The position numbers and the translations under genes are program-made. A DNA stretch of 64,000 bases. Source: Rhodovastum sp963714255 (GTDB lineage: Bacteria > Pseudomonadota > Alphaproteobacteria > Acetobacterales > Acetobacteraceae). This document shows, piece after piece, positions 16,151 through 25,091 of the stretch. Each line of letters begins with the position of its first letter. Position 1 is the first letter of the stretch. The stretch lies in the NCBI GenBank assembly GCA_963714255.1, contig CAVQNU010000012.1, positions 24,514 to 88,513 on the forward strand. The letters run 5' to 3'. Below the pieces are notes generated by a model. That model made no database searches and had not been told where the DNA came from. It saw nothing but the letters and a program-made list of their open reading frames with translations.

Positions 16151-17305
16151 TCAGCGCTTGGACAACGGCACGAAAGTCGCGGTTTCCGGCCCCGTGTAGT
16201 TCGCGGTCGGGCGGATGATCTTGCCGTCGATGCGCTGCTCGATCACGTGCGCGGACCAGCCGGCGGTGCGCGCGATGACAAACAGCGGCGTAAACATCTC
16301 GGTCGGCACGCCGAGCGTGTGGTACGAAACGGCGCTGTACCAGTCGAGGTTCGGGAACATCCGCTTGGTCTGCATCATCACCTGCTCGATGCGCTCGGCG
16401 ATATCGAACATGCGCAGCGAGCCGGCGTGCTCGGAGATGTGCTTGGCCACGCCCTTGATCACCTGGTTGCGCGGATCGGCGATGGTGTAGACCGGATGGC
16501 CGAAGCCGATGATGACCTCCTTGTGCTCCATGCGCCGGCGGATGTCGGCCTCCGCTTCGTCGGCCGTCGCGTAGCGCTTCTGGATCTCGAAGGCCGCCTC
16601 GTTGGCGCCGCCGTGCTTGGGGCCGCGCAGCGCCCCGATGCCGCCGCAGATCGCCGAGTACATGTCGCTGCCGGTGCCGGCCACCACCCGGCAGGCGAAG
16701 GTCGAGGCGTTGAACTCATGCTCGGCATAGAGGTTCAACGAGGTGTGCATCGCCCGCACCCATTCCGCCGACGGCGGCTTGCCGTGCAGCAGGTGCAGGA
16801 AGTGACCGCCGATGCTGTCGTCGTTGGTCTCGATCCTGGTCTCGCGGCCGTGGTGCGACCAATGGAACCAATACAGCAGCATCGGGCCCAGGCAGGCCAG
16901 CAGCCGGTCGGCGATGTCGCGCGCGCCGGAGGTGGTGTGCCCCTCCTTCTCCGGCAGCACGCAGCCGAGCGCTGAGACGCCGGTGCGCATCACGTCCATC
17001 GGATGCGCGGCGGCCGGAATCGACTTCAGCACCTCCTGCACCGCCTTCGGCAGGCCGCGCAGCTCGCGCAGCTTGGTTTTGTAGGCGATCAGCTCGTGCA
17101 TGTTCGGCAGCGTGCCATGCACCAGCAGATGGGCGATCTCCTCGAACTCGCAGACTTCGGCGATGTCGAGGATGTCGTAGCCGCGGTATTTCAGGTCGTT
17201 GCCCGTGCGGCCGACGGTGCACAGCGCCGTATTGCCCGCGGCCACGCCGGACAGGGCAACCGACTTCTTCGGCTTCAGGGTGGCGGGCGGGGCGGTTTCG
17301 TTCAT
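16151..17305 (-). CDS. prpC: 2-methylcitrate synthase
   Basis: The product has 384 residues. LKPKKSVALSGVAAGNTALCTVG, YRGYDILDIAE and HPMDVMRTGVSALGC follow E. coli PrpC closely rather than GltA. Catalytic histidines lie in GPKHGGANE and GFGHPVYTI. It condenses propionyl-CoA with oxaloacetate in the methylcitrate cycle, in the cytoplasm. It sits 52 bases downstream of prpD on the same strand, so the two form an operon. prpB is not in the window. Confidence 0.95.
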   Translation of the reverse strand: MNETAPPATLKPKKSVALSGVAAGNTALCTVGRTGNDLKYRGYDILDIAEVCEFEEIAHLLVHGTLPNMHELIAYKTKLRELRGLPKAVQEVLKSIPAAAHPMDVMRTGVSALGCVLPEKEGHTTSGARDIADRLLACLGPMLLYWFHWSHHGRETRIETNDDSIGGHFLHLLHGKPPSAEWVRAMHTSLNLYAEHEFNASTFACRVVAGTGSDMYSAICGGIGALRGPKHGGANEAAFEIQKRYATADEAEADIRRRMEHKEVIIGFGHPVYTIADPRNQVIKGVAKHISEHAGSLRMFDIAERIEQVMMQTKRMFPNLDWYSAVSYHTLGVPTEMFTPLFVIARTAGWSAHVIEQRIDGKIIRPTANYTGPETATFVPLSKR

Positions 17306-17357
17306 TGCTTTCCCTCCTGTTGTTCAACTTATGCCCGGTCTGGCACGCGTCCCGGCC

Positions 17358-18881
17358 TCAAAAAATGCCGGGCTTGCCGGTCTCAAGCTCGCCCTTCCGC
17401 AAGGTCACGTTCAGCAGGTGCAGTTCGCCCGCCGCCAGCCGCGGCAGATCCTGCACCACCTCGATGAAGCGGTTCGCCTCGCGGGCGGAGACAATGGCTT
17501 CGGTCAGGATGCGGAACTTACGGATGTAATCCTCGCGGCCGAACGGCCTGGCGCCCAGCGGATGCGCGTTGGCCACTGCCAGTTCGTCCACCAGCGTGGA
17601 GCCATCCTTCATCAGCACCTCGACGCGTCCGCCGAAGGCCAGCTCGTCCGGGTCCTTCGAATGGTAGCGGCGCGTCCATTCCGGGTCTTCGCGCGTTTCG
17701 ATCCTGTGCCACAGCTCGACCGTATCCTTCCGGGCGGCCCGCTTCGGATCGTAGCTGTCCACATGGTGCCAGCGGCCGTCCTGCAGGGCGACCGCGAAGA
17801 TGTACATGATCGAGTGATCCAGCGTCTCGCGGCTCGCCTTCGGGTCCATCTTCTGCGGATCGTTGGCACCGGTGCCGATCACATAATGGGTGTGATGGCT
17901 GGTGTGCAGGATGATCTTCTCGATTTTCGTCAGATCGGGGATCTGCTCACGCATCCGGAACGCCAGGTCGATCAGCGCCTGGCTCTGGTACTCGGCGCTG
18001 TGCTCCTTGGTGTAGCTGTCCAGAATGGCGCGCTTGGCCTCGCCGGGCTCGGGCAGCGGCACATGGTAGACCGCCTCGGGCAGGCCCTGGTCGCGCGCGG
18101 TGCGGCCGGAAAGAATCCACGCGATCACCGAATCCTCGCCTTCATAGATCGGGCTCGGCGCCCCCTCGCCGCGCATCACCCGGTCCACCGCCTCCACCGC
18201 CAGCTTGCCGGCATGCGCCGGGGCATAGGCTTTCCAGCTGCTGATCTCGCCCTTGCGCGACTGGCGGGTGGTGACGCTGACATGCAGCGCCTGCTGCACC
18301 GCCTGGTAGATCACCTCCTGCTTGAGGCCGAGCAGCGTGCCGATGCCGGCCGCCTGCGCCGGGCACAGATGGGCGATGTGGTCGATCTTGTGCTCGTGCA
18401 GACAGATCGCGCGCACCAGGTCGATATGGATTTCATAGCCGGTGGCGATGCCGCGGATCAGGTCCTTGCCCGACTTCTCCAGCGTCTGCGCCACCGCCAG
18501 GATCGGCGGAATGTTATCGCCCGGATGCGAATAGTCCGCGGCGAGGAACGTGTCGTGCATATCAAGCTCGCGCACCGCGGTGCCGTTCGCCCAGGCGGCC
18601 CATTCCGGGCTGACCCGCTTGGAGCCGGGCACGCCGAACACGGTCGCCCCGCCCTTGCGCGGATGGCCGAGCGCCATGTCGCGCGCGGAGACCACCGGGC
18701 GGCGGTTGATCGCCGCCAGCGCCACCGCGGCATTGTCGATGATGCGGTTGATGATCATCTCGGCCACGTCGCGCTGAACCGCGACGCGATCGACGGCCAC
18801 GCCGGCGATCTTCCAGGCAAGCTGCTGCTCGCGCGCGAGCTTGGCCTTGGAGGGGTACACTTTCACGTCGTGCAGCTTCAT
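17358..18881 (-). CDS. prpD: 2-methylcitrate dehydratase PrpD
   Basis: The product has 507 residues, slightly longer than E. coli PrpD (483). VRELDMHDTFLAADYSHPGDNIPPILAVAQ and YEIHIDLVRAICLHEHKIDHIAHL are MmgE/PrpD family blocks. SSWKAYAPAHAGKLAVEAV and DPEWTRRYHSKDPDELAFG follow. It dehydrates 2-methylcitrate to 2-methyl-cis-aconitate without an iron-sulphur cluster. It is the first gene of the prpD-prpC pair, so the promoter should lie at 18882-19000. Confidence 0.95.
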   Translation of the reverse strand: MKLHDVKVYPSKAKLAREQQLAWKIAGVAVDRVAVQRDVAEMIINRIIDNAAVALAAINRRPVVSARDMALGHPRKGGATVFGVPGSKRVSPEWAAWANGTAVRELDMHDTFLAADYSHPGDNIPPILAVAQTLEKSGKDLIRGIATGYEIHIDLVRAICLHEHKIDHIAHLCPAQAAGIGTLLGLKQEVIYQAVQQALHVSVTTRQSRKGEISSWKAYAPAHAGKLAVEAVDRVMRGEGAPSPIYEGEDSVIAWILSGRTARDQGLPEAVYHVPLPEPGEAKRAILDSYTKEHSAEYQSQALIDLAFRMREQIPDLTKIEKIILHTSHHTHYVIGTGANDPQKMDPKASRETLDHSIMYIFAVALQDGRWHHVDSYDPKRAARKDTVELWHRIETREDPEWTRRYHSKDPDELAFGGRVEVLMKDGSTLVDELAVANAHPLGARPFGREDYIRKFRILTEAIVSAREANRFIEVVQDLPRLAAGELHLLNVTLRKGELETGKPGIF

Positions 18882-19291
18882 GCGTCACTCCTGGGGCGGG
18901 GGCGGCGGTCAACGCTGGAACATGCGTTGTGGCGCGCGCGGTCTGTCGGTGGCCCAGGCGTTGCCCGGGCGCGGGGCGGCCCTTCCTAGTGTCCCGCCCA
19001 GGCAACGGCAAGCCGCACACCGGACGCCGCCGCATGAAGCGCGTTATTGCGCCATCGCCTCCACGCCCGCGGAATCGGGAACCAGCCAACAGAAAAGCGG
19101 TCCATTCGCCCGCACGCCCGGTCCGCCGCGCGGGCACGACCGGATCGGCATCTTCGGCGTTTGCCTGGCGGGAAAACGCCCGGCTTTTCCGCCGCTTCCT
19201 GCTGCGCGGCCTGCGCATGGCACGGTTGCGATGCCGCCCCGTTACGTCCTAGATTTGCCCAGGTCGGAGGAACACGCTGGGGAGGAGATTG
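18882..19291. other. Divergent intergenic region between prpD and an exported-protein gene
   Basis: These 410 bases contain no supportable gene. Both flanking genes are read outward, so two promoters are expected. I see no clear operator or consensus promoter. Confidence 0.35.
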
Positions 19292-19813
19292 ATGCCGGAG
19301 ATCTGGAAAGCGGCCCTGCCCGGCCTGGTCGCGTTGCCGTTGCTGGCAAGCAATGTGAAGGCCGACGTGACGACATTCGCGCATGTCGGCGCCTGGGAGG
19401 CGTTCGGGGGCCTGACGAACGATGGCACCCCGGTCTGCGGCGTCTCGGCCGAGGGCGGCGGACGCTGGTTCGGGCTGAAATACTTCAAGGGTGACGACAG
19501 CCTGACCATCCAGCTCAGCAAAGACAGCTGGAAAGTCAAGAACGGCACCAAAATCACCGTGACGATGCAGATCGACGACGAAGATCCCTGGCGCGCCTCG
19601 GCAACCGCGTTCCATATGAACGACGGCGACGCGGCCTTGCAGTTCAGCATCGGCTCCGGTCAGCTTGCCCAGTGGATGCAGGAATTCCGCGGGGGCAATA
19701 CCCTGTTCATCCGCTTCCCCAACGACAACGTCGAAGACTGGCGTGCCGATCTGACCGGATCGGATGCCATCGGTGACGCGATGACACGCTGCCTGCGCGC
19801 GATGGGGGAATGA
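19292..19813 (+). CDS. Exported protein of unknown function
   Basis: The product has 173 residues. The ATG at 19292 has GGAGGAG just upstream, closer than usual; a TTG at 19289 would overlap the spacing. The signal peptide (PGLVALPLLASNVKA) should be cleaved before DVTTFAHVG. The mature part is a mixed beta protein with CGVSAEGGGRWFGLKYF and two cysteines (CGVS and MTRC) that could form a disulphide. The general look recalls small periplasmic IalB-like proteins, but no signature was recognised. The neighbours give no clear hint. Confidence 0.7.
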   Translation: MPEIWKAALPGLVALPLLASNVKADVTTFAHVGAWEAFGGLTNDGTPVCGVSAEGGGRWFGLKYFKGDDSLTIQLSKDSWKVKNGTKITVTMQIDDEDPWRASATAFHMNDGDAALQFSIGSGQLAQWMQEFRGGNTLFIRFPNDNVEDWRADLTGSDAIGDAMTRCLRAMGE

Positions 19814-20036
19814 CCGGGCCGGCCGGCTGCGCGGGCGCGCGCCGGTCGTTGCCTTGAACCGCCCGCCTGCGGGGGCCGCCAGAGGTGCGGCTTGATCCGC
19901 CAGCCCCGGGCCCTCAAGATGGGTGCACCGCAGCAGGTCGAGGTGCCCCCCTGTTTGTCACAAGCCCCATGCGCCGGCAGCCCGACTGCGTCCGGGAAAC
20001 GGGGTGGTGCGCCTGCCAGGCGCCAACCCTCGCGCC

Positions 20037-20555
20037 GTGTGCCTGAGCGTGGACGACACCGCCCCCCCCGACCCCGCCACCACGCGCCTGATGCGCGTGT
20101 CGCTGGACGGCGAGGCGCTCACCCGCCTCTCCCCCATCCTGGAAGCCGACCGCGCCCAGGCGGTGGCCGACCTGCAGGCGGAAAACCGCTTTGCCCCGGT
20201 GTCCCATGCGGCCGCCCGCGACGCCGGCCCCTATGCGCTGCGCCTGTCCATTCACGAAGGCCGGCTGGTGTTCGACATCCGCCGCGCCGACGACACCCCG
20301 CTGGTGGCCGTGGTGCTGGCGCTCGGCCCGTTCCGCAGCCTGATCAAAGACTACCAGATGCTGGTCGACAGCCACTTCAAGGCAGTCGAGGAAGGCCGCG
20401 AGGCGCGCATCCAGGCAATCGACATGGGAAGGCGGGGCCTGCATAACGAAGGCGCGCAGCTCATGATCACCCGGCTGGACGGCAAGGTGGAGATCGACTT
20501 TGCCACCGCCCGCCGCCTGTTCACCCTGCTGTGCGTGCTGCACCACCGCATCTGA
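20037..20555 (+). CDS. UPF0262 family protein
   Basis: The product is about 172 residues. GPYALRLSIHEGRLVFDIR, RSLIKDYQMLVDSHFKAVE and IQAIDMGRRGLHNEGAQ are the UPF0262 blocks, and FATARRLFTLLCVLHHR is the typical end. The family is conserved in alphaproteobacteria and has no known function. The start is uncertain: GTG at 20037 or 20049 gives the normal family length and no clear ribosome site is visible. It lies 13 bases before mtnA, so the two are co-transcribed. Confidence 0.85.
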   Translation: MCLSVDDTAPPDPATTRLMRVSLDGEALTRLSPILEADRAQAVADLQAENRFAPVSHAAARDAGPYALRLSIHEGRLVFDIRRADDTPLVAVVLALGPFRSLIKDYQMLVDSHFKAVEEGREARIQAIDMGRRGLHNEGAQLMITRLDGKVEIDFATARRLFTLLCVLHHRI

Positions 20556-20568
20556 GGACCCGGCCCGC

Positions 20569-21669
20569 ATGAAGATCGACGGCACCCCGTACCGCAGCGT
20601 CTGGGTGGACCCCGATGACGGCTGGTCGGTGCGCATCTTCGACCAGACGAAGCTGCCCTGGGCATTGGAAATCCTCCGCCTGACCACGGTTGAGCAGGCC
20701 GCGCACGCCATCCGCTCCATGCAGGTGCGCGGCGCCCCGCTGATCGGGGCGGTCGCCGCCTATGGCGTCTGCCTGGCGCTGCGGGAAGACGCCTCGGCCG
20801 CGGCGCTGGCGCGCGACGCCGCCATGCTGGCCGCCACCCGCCCGACCGCGGTGAATCTGCGCTGGGCGATCGAGCGCATGCGCGCTTCCCTGGCCGGCGT
20901 GGCGCCCGGCGCGCTGGTTGCCGCCGCCTACGCCGAGGCCGGCCGCATCGCCGATGAAGACGCCGCCCAGTGCGAGGCCATCGGCCGCCACGGCGTCGAG
21001 CTGATCGCCGGCATCGCCGCGCGCACCGGACGGCGGGTGAACGTGCTCACCCATTGCAACGCCGGCTGGCTCGCCACCGTCGACTGGGGCACCGCGCTCG
21101 CGCCCATCTACATGGCGTTCGAACGCGGCATCGACCTGCATGTCTGGGTGGACGAAACCCGCCCGCGCAACCAGGGCGCGGCCCTGACCGCATGGGAACT
21201 GGGCCGCCACGGCGTGGCGCACACCGTGATTGCCGACAATGCCGGCGGCCACCTGATGCAGCATGGCCAGGTCGATCTGGTGATCGTCGGCACCGATCGC
21301 GTGACGCGCACGGGCGATGTGGCCAACAAGATCGGCACCTATCTGAAAGCGCTGGCGGCGCACGACAACGGCGTGCCGTTCTTTGTGGGGCTGCCCTCTA
21401 CCACCATCGACTGGACGGTAGCCGACGGCGTGCGCGAAATTCCCATCGAGGAACGCAGCGGCGCCGAGGTGACGGAGATCACCGGCCGCACGGCCGACGG
21501 GCGGACCGAGACGGTGCGGGTGACCCCGTCGGAGGCCGCCAACCCGGCGTTCGACGTAACGCCGGCGCGGCTGGTGACCGAGCTGATCACCGAACGCGGA
21601 CGCTGCGCGGCGAGCGCGGAGGGGCTGCTGTCGCTGTTTCCGGAGCGGTCGCTGACGGAAGTGGGGTGA
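20569..21669 (+). CDS. mtnA: S-methyl-5-thioribose-1-phosphate isomerase
   Basis: The product has 366 residues. RGAPLIGAVAAYG, the catalytic cysteine in LTHCNAGWLAT, the catalytic aspartate in GTDRVTRTGDVANKIGTY and VDETRPRNQGA are all present. MtnA isomerises methylthioribose-1-phosphate to the ribulose form in the methionine salvage pathway. No other mtn gene is in the window. The stop codon is followed at once by a dispersed repeat. Confidence 0.95.
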   Translation: MKIDGTPYRSVWVDPDDGWSVRIFDQTKLPWALEILRLTTVEQAAHAIRSMQVRGAPLIGAVAAYGVCLALREDASAAALARDAAMLAATRPTAVNLRWAIERMRASLAGVAPGALVAAAYAEAGRIADEDAAQCEAIGRHGVELIAGIAARTGRRVNVLTHCNAGWLATVDWGTALAPIYMAFERGIDLHVWVDETRPRNQGAALTAWELGRHGVAHTVIADNAGGHLMQHGQVDLVIVGTDRVTRTGDVANKIGTYLKALAAHDNGVPFFVGLPSTTIDWTVADGVREIPIEERSGAEVTEITGRTADGRTETVRVTPSEAANPAFDVTPARLVTELITERGRCAASAEGLLSLFPERSLTEVG

Positions 21670-21872
21670 AGGAAGGCCAGGGCTCTGCCCTGGACCCGCC
21701 AAGAGCCGAGAGGCCCCTGGCCCCCGCACCTTAAGCATTTTTCTCTTGCGAGAGGGGGAGGCGGTGAACCGGTTCGCCGCTTCATCCCCCTCGCAAGAGA
21801 AATGCCTAAAAGTAATGGGTTCCAAGGGCCTCTCGGCCCTTGGCGGGTCCAGGGCAGAGCCCTGGCCTTCCT
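21669..21872. repeat. Two-hairpin repeat, copy 4, with a second palindrome nested in the core
   Basis: Outer units at 21669-21720 and 21820-21872 are inverted copies. Between them, 21735-21805 is another inverted repeat with arms like TTCTCTTGCGAGAGGGGGA, centred on AACCGGTT. The spacer AATGCCTAAAAGTAATGGG recurs in copy 10. Confidence 0.85.
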
Positions 21873-22367
21873 TCACCGCACTTCCCTCAGCGACCGCCCC
21901 AGAAACAAGGTCCCCGCCAGAGGCGTGTCGTAATAGGGCGCAATCGGCGTGAACCCCGCCTTTCGGTAGAGCGCGATCGCCGCGCTCATGGCAGGCAATG
22001 TGTCCAGTCGCATCTCATGATATCCGATCCGCACCGCCTGCGTGATGACGGCATGAACCAGCGCCTTGCCAAGACCAAGGCCCCTTCCCCGAGGCGACAC
22101 ATAGAGCCGCTTCATTTCGCAGCAACCGGCAGGATTGATCGGCCGAAGCCCGACGCATCCCAACGGTTCCTGCTGGCTGTCACGCGCGAGGAGGAGTTCA
22201 CCGGCCGGTGCGGCGTATTTGCCCGGCATGGTTGCCAGCTCCGCGGCGAAATCCTGGAAGGCAAGATCGATCCCGAGGGAAGATGCGTAGCTGCGGAACA
22301 AGCCCAGTGTGGCTTCGAGATCGGCGGTCGATCTGACTTGGGTGATCTGGAAGGCGCGCTCAGGCAT
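21873..22367 (-). CDS. GNAT-family N-acetyltransferase
   Basis: The product has 164 residues. MKRLYVSPRGRGLGLGKALVHAVI is GNAT motif A with the R-G-x-G-x-G/A acetyl-CoA pyrophosphate loop, and MSAAIALYRKAGFTPIAPY is motif B. YYDTPLAGTLFLGRSL is typical of the C-terminal strand. It should acetylate a small molecule or protein N-terminus; the substrate cannot be read from sequence. It ends against a hairpin repeat shared with mtnA (convergent). Confidence 0.88.
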   Translation of the reverse strand: MPERAFQITQVRSTADLEATLGLFRSYASSLGIDLAFQDFAAELATMPGKYAAPAGELLLARDSQQEPLGCVGLRPINPAGCCEMKRLYVSPRGRGLGLGKALVHAVITQAVRIGYHEMRLDTLPAMSAAIALYRKAGFTPIAPYYDTPLAGTLFLGRSLREVR

Positions 22368-22576
22368 GACGGCACTATGTCTCTGGGCGGCTCTTGCGGC
22401 AACGGCGAGACGCTGGCGGGTGGCGCTTCGTATGCCGCATACAGATGTTGCAAGTCAGTCCGAAAGACACGAACCTGCGACTTCCTCGGGGAGCGCCATC
22501 CGGCAAGTCCCGGTTCCGGAGTTTGACCATGGGTTACGCCCCCTCCCGCTGGCAGGTTCTTCCCGCGCAATCACCG

Positions 22577-23245
22577 ATGTTCGGTGGCAGAAAGATAACG
22601 CGTCGCAATGCATGCATGATGCTGGCGGGGGCAGCCGTTTTCTCGCCGGCAGGCAATCCGGGCGCGCAGCCGCTCGCGCCGGGCTTCCCGCCGCAAACGG
22701 TCTATGTGATCCGGCATGGGGAGAAACCGGCGGACAAGGGCGACCGCAACCTGATCGCGCAAGGCTGGGCACGGGCTGCCATGCTCGCGCGCGAGGCCGG
22801 ACGTATTTTCCCTGATCTTGCCTATGTGTTCGCCACCGCACCGGCGCATGGCAGCCCGAGCTGCCGGGAGATCGAGACGGTCCAGCCGCTTTCGGACCTC
22901 GGCAAGATCCCGGCCAATTTCGGCTTCGGCGAGGGCCAGGAAACAGATCTGGCGCACGAGATTTACACCGCGCCGATCTACAAGGACCGCGTGATCCTCA
23001 TCTGCTGGCACCATTCGCGGATACCGACGCTGCTGCATGCGTTCGGCTTGCGTTCCAAGGTTGAAAAGCCAGACGAGGAGGAATTCGGCCTCGTTTGGCG
23101 CCTGACCTATGGTGGCGAGCATTCGCCGGCGTTGAGCATGTATAGCCAACCGGATGTTACGGCTGCCGACCACGCTGCTGCCGATGGCCTTCGCCGCCGC
23201 GCGACCGACAGGCTTCGGGCGGACTGGCCACGTTGCTTCAAATAG
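22577..23245 (+). CDS. Tat-exported histidine phosphatase-like protein
   Basis: The product has 222 residues if started at ATG 22577; an in-frame ATG at 22529 is possible. The N-terminus GGRKITRRNACMMLAGAAVFS has a twin-arginine motif and hydrophobic core, so export by Tat is likely. YVIRHGEKP carries the phosphohistidine RHG motif and ICWHHSRIPTLLHAFG a second active-site histidine. The usual region between them is present but divergent. It is probably a periplasmic phosphatase of unknown substrate. Confidence 0.75.
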   Translation: MFGGRKITRRNACMMLAGAAVFSPAGNPGAQPLAPGFPPQTVYVIRHGEKPADKGDRNLIAQGWARAAMLAREAGRIFPDLAYVFATAPAHGSPSCREIETVQPLSDLGKIPANFGFGEGQETDLAHEIYTAPIYKDRVILICWHHSRIPTLLHAFGLRSKVEKPDEEEFGLVWRLTYGGEHSPALSMYSQPDVTAADHAAADGLRRRATDRLRADWPRCFK

Positions 23246-23792
23246 GCAGCGACCGTAGGGTGCGATGCCACGCGGCATTGCACCACCCTTTGGCGCGCGC
23301 ATCCATCATGCCGGATTTCCGCCGCAACCGGGTCGCTGGCGGAACCGCATCGGCTTCCGCCGCGGTCCGACCCTCAGTCGCCCTGCTGACCCTGCCCGGT
23401 GCCACAATGGTCTCGCCCGTCGGCGTCAGCCGGCGTTGGCGGCGGTAGCGCGCCACCCGCGCGATGATCACCAGATCCTGCACCTGGTCGGGCTGGCAGC
23501 CCTTGAATTGCGATCATTCCGAAATCGTTACATGGATCACCTGGGTCGATGGCGACCCGTGGCGCCGTTTCACCCCAACCGCGGCGGTTGCCCGTATGCC
23601 CTGGCGCTTCGGCCTGGTCGCGTCCTCCATGCCGCTGGGCTTGATCACCGGCGGGCCCTTCAGCCGGACATTTTCATCGCGCAGCGCCGCGACCAACCGC
23701 TTCAGCTCGACGACTTCGCCGCGCAGTTCCGTCACCCGGGCTTGCAGCGCTGCACGAGATAGCGCGGAGGGGTCGGCCCGCGGCGACATAAC
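23238..23792 (-). pseudogene. Transposase remnant with in-frame stop and lost C-terminus
   Basis: Reading from 23792 (MSPRADPSAL) gives a coiled coil (LQARVTELRGEVVELKRLVAALRDEN) followed by KPSGMEDATRPKRQG, a stretch seen in the N-terminus of certain IS transposases. A TGA at 23514-23516 interrupts the frame, which then continues as SQFKGCQ and VQDLVIIARVARYRRQRRLTP-GETIVAP, again typical of that family. After TIVAP the similarity ends, so the catalytic domain is missing. It is a dead fragment next to a broken sensor operon. Confidence 0.65.
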
Positions 23793-24107
23793 CCGAGCGA
23801 ATTGGTACTCGCCCGCGTCGGACCAAACGAAAAACCGGGGCCCACCCCGGGTTATGCCCTGGTTACCGATCCATCCCGTAACTGCTTGGAGCACCGGCCG
23901 AATGCGGCCAAATCGCAGCCCCACATCAGGCAACGAAAATGGGGAGATTCCCTGAGGGCGCACCCACATTTCGGACCGTCTCTTGGCTGGTTACCTGCCG
24001 ATAACGCCGGTTGGGTATTGGGTGCGAATTCGACCGCAGAACGCCAATGCCATAGAGCGTCCAGCATGATTGCCGCGGAGCAAACGACAGCCCCTCTTCG
24101 CATTGTT
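23793..24107. other. Intergenic region before the Cache operon
   Basis: No independent gene is supported in these 315 bases. They lie between the transposase remnant and the first Cache gene and probably include that operon's promoter. Confidence 0.3.
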
Positions 24108-24603
24108 ATGGCCGAACCTGCAGCCGCCCTCCTGCGAAGCACGCGCCGGGCTTGCTTTGCCGCGCTCGGCATGATCCCGCTCGCCGTCACGATGCAAGCG
24201 GCTGCGCACACAGCCGAAGAAGCGCAGGCACTCGCTGAGCGGGCCGTCGCGCATATCCGCGAAGTTGGACGGGAACGCGCCTTCGCCGATTTCAGCCGCA
24301 CCGACGGCGGCTTCGTCGATGGCGAACTCTACATTTTCTGCCAGGACGTGAGCGGGGTTGTCGTTGCGCACGGTGGCAACCCGAAGATCGTCGGCCGGAA
24401 CATGGCCGACGTACGAGGGCCGGACGGCCGGCTGCCAAACGTCGAAATCAACCAACTCGGCCTCGCCCAGGGCAGTTGGCTGGCTCGAATTCCGCTGGCC
24501 CAATCCGGCGACAAAGCGCATCGAGTTGAAAGCCGCCTATGTCCTGAAGGTCGACGACCATACAGTCTGCGGCTCGGGCTACTACAAGGGCGGTTCGCCG
24601 TGA
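24108..24603 (+). pseudogene. Single-Cache periplasmic sensor protein 1, frameshifted
   Basis: The ATG at 24108 (or 24066) opens a signal peptide (AALGMIPLAVTMQAAAHT). The Cache-type body is ALAERAVAHIREVGRERAFADFS, then DGELYIFCQDVSGVVVAHGGNPKIVGRN. Just after LGLAQGS the frame is lost; in the next frame GWLEFRWPNPATKRIELK and VDDHTVCGSGYY complete the domain to 24603. Removing one T near 24475 gives a 164-residue protein. The stop overlaps the start of the next Cache gene (GTGA). The intact protein would be a small-ligand sensor feeding the GGDEF-EAL protein downstream. Confidence 0.75.
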
Positions 24604-25091
24604 CCGGCGGCTCCTGGCATCGGCGACCAGGCCCGCTTCTCGGCGGCCTGCTTGTGGTCGCACTCTCCGCCGCGTCGGACCCGCCGGCGACGGACGACAC
24701 CGCGGCCGCGGTCCAGGCGCTTGCCGAACGGGCTGCCACGCATGTCCGGGCCGTTGGTCCGGCACAGGCTTTCGCCGACTTCACCCGCGCGGATGGCGGC
24801 TTCGTGGATCGCGAACTCTACGTGTTCTGCAATAGCGCCGATGGCACCGTGCTCGCCCATGGCGGCAATCCGAAGCTCGTCGGCAAGACCCTCGCGGCGC
24901 TGCGTGACGGCGAGGATCGATTGCCCATCGCCGAAGTCACCCGGCTCGGCCTGACGGAAGGACAAGGCTAGCTCGAATACCTTTGGCCAAACCCGCTGAC
25001 GCGCCGCATTCAGCACAAGGTCTCCTTCGTCATTCGCATCGACGAACAGACGGTTTGCGGCAGCGGCTACTACAGGCCAGGCCCGCCATGA
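24600..25091 (+). pseudogene. Single-Cache periplasmic sensor protein 2, with premature stop
   Basis: A GTG at 24600 overlaps the previous stop and opens a hydrophobic leader (GPLLGGLLVVALSAAS). The domain parallels copy 1: ALAERAATHVRAVGPAQAFADF, DRELYVFCNSADGTVLAHGG and LGLTEGQG. Then TAG at 24969-24971 stands where the family and copy 1 have tryptophan (TGG). The frame stays open after it, giving LEYLWPNPLTRRIQHK and TVCGSGYY to a TGA at 25089, which overlaps the ATG of the GGDEF-EAL gene. It is a tandem duplicate of copy 1. Confidence 0.75.

Noticed and set aside
17199..18989. 596-residue plus-strand frame across prpD
   Set aside because: It is a shadow of prpD, which is unmistakable on the minus strand.
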